Origin: Synechococcus sp. CS-1331
Lineage (GTDB): Bacteria > Cyanobacteriota > Cyanobacteriia > PCC-6307 > Cyanobiaceae
Assembly (NCBI GenBank): GCA_025127975.1
Contig: JAHLYQ010000009.1
Location: 1-46,724, forward strand
Direction of reading: 5' to 3'
Length of the DNA: 46,724 nt
Positions 41,306-46,724 of this stretch are shown piece by piece (position 1 is the first letter of the stretch; each line of letters starts with the position of its first letter). Position numbers and translations under genes: made by a program. The notes beneath the pieces are model-generated. The model made no database searches, was not told the origin of the DNA, and saw only the letters and a program-made list of their open reading frames with translations.

Positions 41306-42784
41306 TCAGGCGGCCCAATGCAGCGGCCAAGGCTGGCGTCGATAGCGTCGGCCCGATGCCTGCAGGTAGAGGCGCTGGGCGCCGTCATTGCTCTCGCTGA
41401 GCAATTCCTCCTGCACAAGCCGCCGCAACAGCCAGCCCCACTGGGCCTCCTGCCGGGGTCTGAGCGCGATCGGGGCGGCGGCGGCCAGCTCCTCGGCCAG
41501 GCTGCGCAGATCTCGCCCCTTACGGGCCTCCAACGCTTCGAGCGCCATGGCCACCTCCGTTGCCCAATCCCGCTGCTCCAGGGAGCCCTGGCAGTTGTCA
41601 CAGCGGCCACAGACTGCCGCCAGCTCACCGATGGCCAGCAGCAGCGCCTGCTCCCGGCAACCCTCGCCCTCCGCCACCGCCTCCATCCGCCGCAGCTGCT
41701 GCTGGGCCAACTCCGAGCGCTGCTGATCCTGCTGGGGTGGCGGCGTACCCACCCCCCGAATCGCCCAGCCCAAGCTGGTGCGATCGGCCGGGTCGTAGAG
41801 CACCAGACAACGGGCCGGCAAGCCATCGCGCCCCGCCCGCCCCGATTCCTGCAAATAGCCCTCGGCGCTGGCCGGCAGATCGAGATGCAGCACGAGCCCC
41901 ACATCCGGGCGATCCACACCCATGCCGAAGGCCACCGTTGCCACCAGCACCGGCGAGGGCTGGAGCTGAAAGTGCTCCAGGGCCAGCAGGCGACTTTCCG
42001 GATCCATCCCAGCGTGATAAGCGATCGCCTCCACCCCGGCTGCCGTCAACCTGCCGGCCCACTGCTCCACCGTGCGCCGGGTTCGGCCGTAGATCAGCAC
42101 AGCCCCGCGACTCGCCCCTATCGCTGCCAAAACCAGGGGCAGGGCATCCTCGGGCCGGCGCTGCATGCCATAGACAAGATTGGTGCGGCGAGCTGAGCGC
42201 ACCTGGATCAAGGGCCGCCGCAGCTGCAGCAGGCGAATGATGTCGGCTCGCACCTGGGGGGCGGCGGTGGCGGTGAGGGCCACCAGGGGCACGCCCGGGC
42301 ACAGGGCGCGCAACTGGCCGAGGCGGCGATAGTCAGGGCGGAAGTCATGGCCCCAGGCACTGATGCAGTGGGCCTCATCCACCGCCAAAGCCACCAGCTG
42401 GCCGCTGTCGAGCACGTCGTCCAGCAGCTGGCGGGTGGCCTCCGCCTGGAGCCGTTCCGGCGCCAGATAGAGCAGGCGCAAGCGATTGTGCCGCAGGCGC
42501 TCCAACAGGCCTCGCCGCTCCTGCAAGGAGAGTCCCCCATGCAGGCAAGCCGCCGGGATGCCGCGTCGCTGCAGCTGGGCCACCTGGTCCTGCATCAGGG
42601 CAACCAGGGGCGAAATCACCAGCACCAACCCCTGGCGTACCAACGCCGGCAACTGATAACAAAGCGACTTGCCGCCACCGGTGGGCAATACGGCCAGACA
42701 GTCCTGACCTGTCAACAGGGCCTCCACCACCGGGCGCTGCCCCGGCCGAAAGGCCGACCAACCAAAATGGCGACTCAGGGCCAA
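41306..42784 (-). CDS. recQ: ATP-dependent DNA helicase RecQ
   Basis: 3'-5' helicase of recombination and replication repair. It has the RecQ motif [11 protein letters not shown], Walker [19 protein letters not shown] ([18 protein letters not shown]), motif V/VI with [14 protein letters not shown] and [10 protein letters not shown], and a zinc-binding part with CREQALL and CGRCDNC. There is no HRDC domain; 492 residues is short but usual for such forms. The start is doubtful: TTG at 42784 is the only common start codon near the N-terminal motif, and the frame remains open upstream. It follows the conserved gene at 42835 on the same strand. Confidence 0.93.
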   Translation of the reverse strand: MALSRHFGWSAFRPGQRPVVEALLTGQDCLAVLPTGGGKSLCYQLPALVRQGLVLVISPLVALMQDQVAQLQRRGIPAACLHGGLSLQERRGLLERLRHNRLRLLYLAPERLQAEATRQLLDDVLDSGQLVALAVDEAHCISAWGHDFRPDYRRLGQLRALCPGVPLVALTATAAPQVRADIIRLLQLRRPLIQVRSARRTNLVYGMQRRPEDALPLVLAAIGASRGAVLIYGRTRRTVEQWAGRLTAAGVEAIAYHAGMDPESRLLALEHFQLQPSPVLVATVAFGMGVDRPDVGLVLHLDLPASAEGYLQESGRAGRDGLPARCLVLYDPADRTSLGWAIRGVGTPPPQQDQQRSELAQQQLRRMEAVAEGEGCREQALLLAIGELAAVCGRCDNCQGSLEQRDWATEVAMALEALEARKGRDLRSLAEELAAAAPIALRPRQEAQWGWLLRRLVQEELLSESNDGAQRLYLQASGRRYRRQPWPLHWAA

Positions 42785-42834
42785 CTCCAGCAGATCCGGC
42801 TCGGGAATTGACCTACCTGTAGCGCCCCCCGACC

Positions 42835-43869
42835 CTAGCGGCCACCAGATGCGGGGTCAGGGGTGAACTGGGGTGGGTCCAACTGCTCGGGGGATTCCTC
42901 CACCAGTTGCAACCGCACCCGCTTGCCACCGGCCAACTCCCCCAGCGAAACCCGCAGGGTGCTGCCGCTGAGCGACTGCAGGGCCGTGAGCAACTCCCGC
43001 AGGTGGGGGGTGCTGCTGCCGCTCTCCAGCCAAAGACGCTCCTGCAGCCCACCGAGCCGCCGCCAACTGGTGTGCAATTTCAAAACGGCACTTTCCAGCG
43101 CCTGGGCCTGGCCGACCGCATCGGCCAGCAGGCCCAGGGCGTCGAGCCGCTGGGCTTCCTGCAGGGCTTTGTCGAAATCCAGCTGCCCCTGCTGGAAGGC
43201 CCGCACCGCCAGGCCAGCTTCCGCCGCCTTGCTGAGCCAGCGGGCCGTGCTGGTGACATCCTTCACCCGCTCGAGCTCGGGATCCTCCCGCAGCACCCGA
43301 CGCAGCTCCTCCTGCTGCCCTTCGGGCAGCTTGGCCAACTCCTTCACCAGGGGAGCCACTGCCCTGGGAGGCAGGAGATTGTCGGCCGTGCGCTGGCGGA
43401 TCTCCTCGGGCAAAAGCGGACTGGTGGCGGCGGTGAACTCATCGCTGAGGCGCCGCACCTGTTTGCGGGTGATCTCCTGGCCCTCATTGGCCGCCTCCGC
43501 AATCATCAGCTGGACCTCCGGATCGGCCTGGGCGGTTTCCAGAAAGGCCCGCTTCGAGAAATTGTTGACACTGGCCTCCTCCAGCAACCCCTCCCCAACC
43601 AGACCGTCGGCCGATTCCGCCAGCTGGATCAGGGTGTAAGCCCGCGTTTTGCTGATCTCCTGCTCCCGCAACCACTGCAGAAAACCGGTGCCGCGCCCCT
43701 CGCCGCCACGCTTTTCCCGATCCCGCACAGCCCGCAGGATGCGGCCGCGCCAGATCTCGGTCTGCAGGTCGAATCGATCGCAGACTGCCCAGGCCTCCTC
43801 AAGGCGGGCCAGAAACTCGATCGTGCTGATCGAGTCGCTTTCGGGATCGGGCAGCTCCAGGCTGAGCAT
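42835..43869 (-). CDS. Conserved cyanobacterial protein, function unknown
   Basis: A 344-residue soluble, mostly helical protein of a family I recall from picocyanobacteria but cannot name. The N-terminal third has [38 protein letters not shown] in segments and [23 protein letters not shown], a ParB-like helix-turn-helix flavour; next come [10 protein letters not shown] and a linker [16 protein letters not shown] stretch; the rest is coiled-coil-prone ([30 protein letters not shown]). It is upstream of recQ on the same strand and divergent from psaE by 140 bases. A DNA-related role is inference. Confidence 0.75.
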   Translation of the reverse strand: MLSLELPDPESDSISTIEFLARLEEAWAVCDRFDLQTEIWRGRILRAVRDREKRGGEGRGTGFLQWLREQEISKTRAYTLIQLAESADGLVGEGLLEEASVNNFSKRAFLETAQADPEVQLMIAEAANEGQEITRKQVRRLSDEFTAATSPLLPEEIRQRTADNLLPPRAVAPLVKELAKLPEGQQEELRRVLREDPELERVKDVTSTARWLSKAAEAGLAVRAFQQGQLDFDKALQEAQRLDALGLLADAVGQAQALESAVLKLHTSWRRLGGLQERLWLESGSSTPHLRELLTALQSLSGSTLRVSLGELAGGKRVRLQLVEESPEQLDPPQFTPDPASGGR

Positions 43870-43969
43870 CGGGCGCGCTGCTGAGGAGCTGATCGTGCCA
43901 CGGGCTGGGATGGCCCCAGCAAGGGCGACGAATCGTGACGCCGGTAAATGAACCCCCCGGCGGCGCGGC

Positions 43970-43975
43970 TATCTT
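43970..43975 (+). promoter_or_regulatory. Possible psaE promoter -10 element
   Basis: TATCTT lies 34 bases before the psaE ATG in the divergent intergenic space. There is no clear -35 at the right distance. A weak positional call only. Confidence 0.25.
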
Positions 43976-44009
43976 CCCTCTGGTAGCCACCCGATCTACA
44001 AGCGCAGCG

Positions 44010-44219
44010 ATGGCCATTTCCCGCGGCGACAAAGTGCGCATCAGGCGCCCTGAGTCTTACTGGTTCAATGAAGTCGGCACCGTCGCTTCGATCGACACCT
44101 CCGGCATCCGCTACCCCGTGGTAGTTCGCTTTGACAAGGTGAATTACAACGGTTTCAGCGGCTCCGAGGGCGGCATCAACACCAACAACTTCGCCGAAGC
44201 AGAACTCGACAAGGCCTGA
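44010..44219 (+). CDS. psaE: Photosystem I subunit IV (PsaE)
   Basis: A 69-residue stromal-side (cytoplasmic) subunit of photosystem I that helps dock ferredoxin and supports cyclic electron flow. The sequence [20 protein letters not shown] and [15 protein letters not shown] is the SH3-like PsaE fold and ends [11 protein letters not shown]. The ATG at 44010 is the family start; the frame is open upstream but not conserved. It marks the organism as an oxygenic phototroph. Confidence 0.98.
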   Translation: MAISRGDKVRIRRPESYWFNEVGTVASIDTSGIRYPVVVRFDKVNYNGFSGSEGGINTNNFAEAELDKA

Positions 44220-44245
44220 GCCCGGCTCATATCCCTGGGCCGGGC
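44220..44245 (+). terminator. GC-rich hairpin after psaE
   Basis: GCCCGGC (44220-44226) pairs perfectly with GCCGGGC (44239-44245) over a 12-base loop, beginning immediately after the psaE stop codon. The following sequence is only moderately T-rich (GAGCTTCTTC), so it may be a weak terminator or an mRNA-stabilising hairpin between psaE and mutM. Confidence 0.45.
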
Positions 44246-44275
44246 GAGCTTCTTCAGCCCATCCAGCCTGCGCCG

Positions 44276-45121
44276 ATGCCGGAACTGCCTGAAGTCGAAA
44301 CTGTTCGCCGAGGACTCGAGCAGCAGACCCAGGGATTCGCGATCGATCAGGTGGAGGTGCTCCGGGCACGGGCGATCGCCAGTCCGGCAACGCCCACAGC
44401 TTTCGCCGCAGGACTCATCGGCACCACGGTGGGGGCCTGGCAACGGCGGGGGAAATACCTGATGGGCCAACTGAGCCGAGATGGCCTGGGCGCCGGAACC
44501 TGGGGCGTGCACCTGCGCATGACCGGTCAGTTTCTCTGGCTCCAGGAGCCCAGGCCAGCCTGTGCCCACACCAGGGTGCAGCTGTTCAACGCTGCCGGCC
44601 AGGAATTGCGTTTCATCGACACCCGCAGCTTCGGCCAGATGTGGTGGGTGCCGCCTGGAGAACCGCTCGAGGGCGTGATCACGGGCCTGCGCAGGTTGGG
44701 ACCAGAACCCTTCAGCGATACCTTCAGCGCGGCCTACCTGCGCCAGAGATTGCAGGGCTCCAGTCGGCCGATTAAGAACGCCCTGCTCGACCAGGCGGTG
44801 GTGGCGGGGGTGGGCAATATCTACGCGGATGAATCCCTCTTTGCAGCGGGGATCAGACCCACTACCCCCAGCGGCCGGCTGAACGGCAAACAGCTCGAAA
44901 GCCTGCGTCAAGCCCTGGTGGAGGTGCTGGAAACCAGCATCGGCGCGGGCGGCACCACCTTCAGCGACTTCCGCGACCTCAGCGGCACCAACGGCAACTA
45001 CGGGGGAGTGGCCTGGGTGTATCGGCGGGGGGGGGAACCCTGCCGCCGCTGCCACACCCCGATCCGCCGCGACAAGCTTGGCGGCCGCAGCACCCACTGG
45101 TGCCCCAACTGCCAGCATTGA
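44276..45121 (+). CDS. mutM: Formamidopyrimidine-DNA glycosylase
   Basis: Base-excision repair enzyme removing 8-oxoguanine and formamidopyrimidines, with AP-lyase activity. It begins with the catalytic MPELPEVETVRRGL (P2 nucleophile, E3), has GRRGKYLM-like QRRGKYLMGQL, the helix-two-turn-helix IKNALLDQAVVAGVGNIYADE, and the C-terminal zinc finger (EPCRRCHTPI and CPNCQH). 281 residues, of normal length. Downstream of psaE, as in many cyanobacteria. Confidence 0.97.
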   Translation: MPELPEVETVRRGLEQQTQGFAIDQVEVLRARAIASPATPTAFAAGLIGTTVGAWQRRGKYLMGQLSRDGLGAGTWGVHLRMTGQFLWLQEPRPACAHTRVQLFNAAGQELRFIDTRSFGQMWWVPPGEPLEGVITGLRRLGPEPFSDTFSAAYLRQRLQGSSRPIKNALLDQAVVAGVGNIYADESLFAAGIRPTTPSGRLNGKQLESLRQALVEVLETSIGAGGTTFSDFRDLSGTNGNYGGVAWVYRRGGEPCRRCHTPIRRDKLGGRSTHWCPNCQH

Positions 45122-45138
45122 GGCAGTCGAAGTTGCCC

Positions 45139-46527
45139 GTGACCGTTCCCTCTCCCAGCAGCGCCAACCTGGCGAAGCAGCTGGGCGCCGCCATGGCCGC
45201 CATCCACCGCCGGGGGTGGTGTGAGGGAACCGGTGGCAATTTCAGCTGCGTGCTGCAACGACAGCCCTTGCAGTTGTTGATGGCCCCCAGTGGGGTCGAC
45301 AAAGGCTCCGTCTCGCCGGAACAGCTGATCGTGGTGGACGAACGGGGCGAGGTGCTGCGGGGCAGCGGCCGCGCCAGTGCCGAAACTGAACTGCACCTTG
45401 CCATGGTTCAAACCTGCGGGGCCGGCGCGGTCTTGCACACCCACTCCCAGGCCGGCACCCTCCTCTCCCAGCACTACGCCCCCCACGGCGTCGGGGTGGC
45501 CCAGCTCAGCCTGCAAGACCTGGAAATGCTCAAAGGGCTGGAGGGGGTCAGCAGTCACACCTGCAGGGTGGCTATCCCAGTACTGGACAACGACCAGGAT
45601 CTGCGTCGCCTGCGCTCAGCAGCAGAGCCCCACCTGGGGGCCGCCCCCTACGGCCTGCTGATTGCGGGCCACGGGCTCTACGCCTGGGGGAAGGATCTGG
45701 GAACGGCACGCCGCCACCTGGAGATTCTGGAATTCCTGCTGGAACAGCACTGGCGCCAACTGCTGCTGCAGGCATTGGCGCCGCGCACTCCACGCCTGCA
45801 GCGACACGGTTTGCGCTGGGTATTGCTGGACATTGAGGGAACCACCTGCCCGGTGAGCTTTGTGGCCGGGGAGCTCTTTCCCTATGCAGCCGAGCAGATG
45901 GGAGCCCTGCTGTTGGCCCGGCAAGGGGATCTTGAGGTCCAGGCCCTAGTGGCCGCAGTGGAGACGGCCTGGGAGCAGGACCCGGACCCTCTGGCCCAGG
46001 CCCTGCGCCAGAAGGATCCAGCCGATGTCCTGGCATACCTGCAGTGGCTGATTAGGGAAGACCGAAAATTGACACCCCTGAAGGAATTGCAGGGGTTGGT
46101 CTGGGAGCAGGGCTACCGCAGCGGAGCGTTGCGGCCCCCCCTATATGGCGATGTGCCGGCAGCCCTGCGGCGCTGGAGCAGCGCTGGTCTACAGCTGGCG
46201 GTCTACTCATCGGGCTCTGTTACTGCCCAACAGCTGATCTACGGCTACAGCAATGCGGGCGATCTTCGCCCCCTTTTCAGCGGGTGGTTCGACACACGCA
46301 GCGGTCCGAAGCAGGAAGCCGCGAGTTACCTCAACATCGCCAACCAACTGGGGGTGCCAGCCGAGCAGGTGCTGTTCATCAGCGATGCCAAAGCGGAGTG
46401 CCAGGCCGCTGCCAGCACTGGCATGCAGGTGATATTTAGCTGCCGCGAGGGCAATCCGGAGCAAAACTCCGGGAAATTTGAACAGATCAGCAGCTTCGAT
46501 GAACTGGAGCTGAGTACGTTGGCGTAG
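45139..46527 (+). CDS. mtnBC: Fused MtnB-MtnC: methylthioribulose-1-phosphate dehydratase/enolase-phosphatase
   Basis: Two consecutive methionine-salvage activities in one chain of 462 residues. Residues about 1-210 are MtnB, a class II aldolase-fold dehydratase with the zinc ligands H100 and H102 (LHTHSQ) and H178 (AGHGLYAWG). Residues about 225-460 are MtnC, a HAD-type enolase-phosphatase with DIEGTT (D231, E233), YSSGS and FISDAKAE. The product is the substrate for MtnD, encoded at 28990-29562. GTG 45139 is chosen; TTG 45133 or GTG 45100 (inside mutM) are alternatives. Confidence 0.94.
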   Translation: MTVPSPSSANLAKQLGAAMAAIHRRGWCEGTGGNFSCVLQRQPLQLLMAPSGVDKGSVSPEQLIVVDERGEVLRGSGRASAETELHLAMVQTCGAGAVLHTHSQAGTLLSQHYAPHGVGVAQLSLQDLEMLKGLEGVSSHTCRVAIPVLDNDQDLRRLRSAAEPHLGAAPYGLLIAGHGLYAWGKDLGTARRHLEILEFLLEQHWRQLLLQALAPRTPRLQRHGLRWVLLDIEGTTCPVSFVAGELFPYAAEQMGALLLARQGDLEVQALVAAVETAWEQDPDPLAQALRQKDPADVLAYLQWLIREDRKLTPLKELQGLVWEQGYRSGALRPPLYGDVPAALRRWSSAGLQLAVYSSGSVTAQQLIYGYSNAGDLRPLFSGWFDTRSGPKQEAASYLNIANQLGVPAEQVLFISDAKAECQAAASTGMQVIFSCREGNPEQNSGKFEQISSFDELELSTLA

Positions 46528-46598
46528 CGCGTTGGCTTAGCACTTTGAGCTGGAAACCCAAACGCTGTCGGGCGCCAGGAGTAAACCAGCCAAACAAC

Positions 46599-46627
46599 AA
46601 AAAAGCCACCCCTGGGGGTGGCTTTTT
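46599..46627. terminator. Bidirectional terminator between mtnBC and rRNA operon
   Basis: AGCCACCCC (46604-46612) pairs with GGGGTGGCT (46615-46623), a nine-pair stem with a tight loop, flanked by an A run on the left and a T run on the right. It can terminate mtnBC transcripts on the plus strand and rRNA transcripts arriving on the minus strand. Confidence 0.9.
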
Positions 46628-46644
46628 ATTGGAATGAAAGTTTT

Positions 46645-46724
46645 ACCTGGCATCGAGCTATTTTCTCAGGGGGCTGCCCCCCAAATATCGTTGCCGCTGC
46701 AGCGTTTCACAACCGAGTTCGAGA
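46645..46724 (-). rRNA. rrf: 5S ribosomal RNA, 3' part
   Basis: Reverse-complementing the window end gives CTCGGTTGTGAAACGCTGCA, then GCGGCAACGATATTTGG and a 3' end ...GATGCCAGGT. This matches the second half of cyanobacterial 5S rRNA; the 5' part lies beyond the window. Since 5S is last in bacterial rRNA operons, a 16S-23S-5S operon should continue to the right on the minus strand. Confidence 0.9.

Overview
The window looks like the chromosome of a GC-rich picocyanobacterium of the Synechococcus/Cyanobium type. The evidence is psaE (photosystem I), pipX next to its PLP-protein partner, sepF, several cyanobacteria-only DUF families (DUF1823, DUF3086, DUF3119, DUF4079), and at least eleven copies of the cyanobacterial HIP1 octamer GCGATCGC. 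The assignment is from family content and style, not from a database match.

Layout. 1-5003 (minus strand): an acquired-looking type I restriction-modification operon, hsdM, then two accessory genes of unknown function, then an hsdS truncated in its second target-recognition domain; it has no HIP1 site. 5199-10104 (minus): a complete bidirectional NiFe hydrogenase operon hoxEFUYH, almost all junctions overlapping, led by a small secreted protein. 10168-14866: a 37-residue membrane peptide, gluQRS, HU, a degenerate metallo-beta-lactamase-fold protein whose start codon overlaps that of a divergent glycogen debranching enzyme, and tRNA-Gly(UCC). 14994-19109 (plus): a tightly overlapped envelope/lipid operon (GPH-type transporter, MlaE-like permease, DUF3119, DUF3086, plsY). 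19126-24347 (minus): proC, sepF, pipY, pipX, cbiQ-like, der and DUF1823. 24376-28937: dusB coupled to a cellulose-synthase-like glycosyltransferase, which converges on DUF4079 and cobI.

28990-33590 is an accessory islet between cobI and miaE: mtnD (its 3' end altered by a 19-bp duplication), a hipBA toxin-antitoxin pair with three copies of an inverted repeat TCGCC-N6-GGCGA, a gamma-glutamyltransferase remnant, and a three-gene operon of secreted small proteins, the middle one resembling half of a PapD-type pilus chaperone. This last operon and the two hsd accessory genes are the best candidates for undescribed systems.

33602-46724: miaE and aroQ, tRNA-Tyr and tRNA-Thr, a response regulator/histidine kinase pair, a LysR-like regulator, an aldehyde dehydrogenase, a four-LysM cell-wall protein, recQ with a conserved partner, psaE, mutM, a fused mtnB-mtnC, a bidirectional terminator and the 3' part of a 5S rRNA gene on the minus strand, which marks the end of an rRNA operon running in from the right. 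Methionine salvage is represented twice (mtnD and mtnBC), 16 kb apart.
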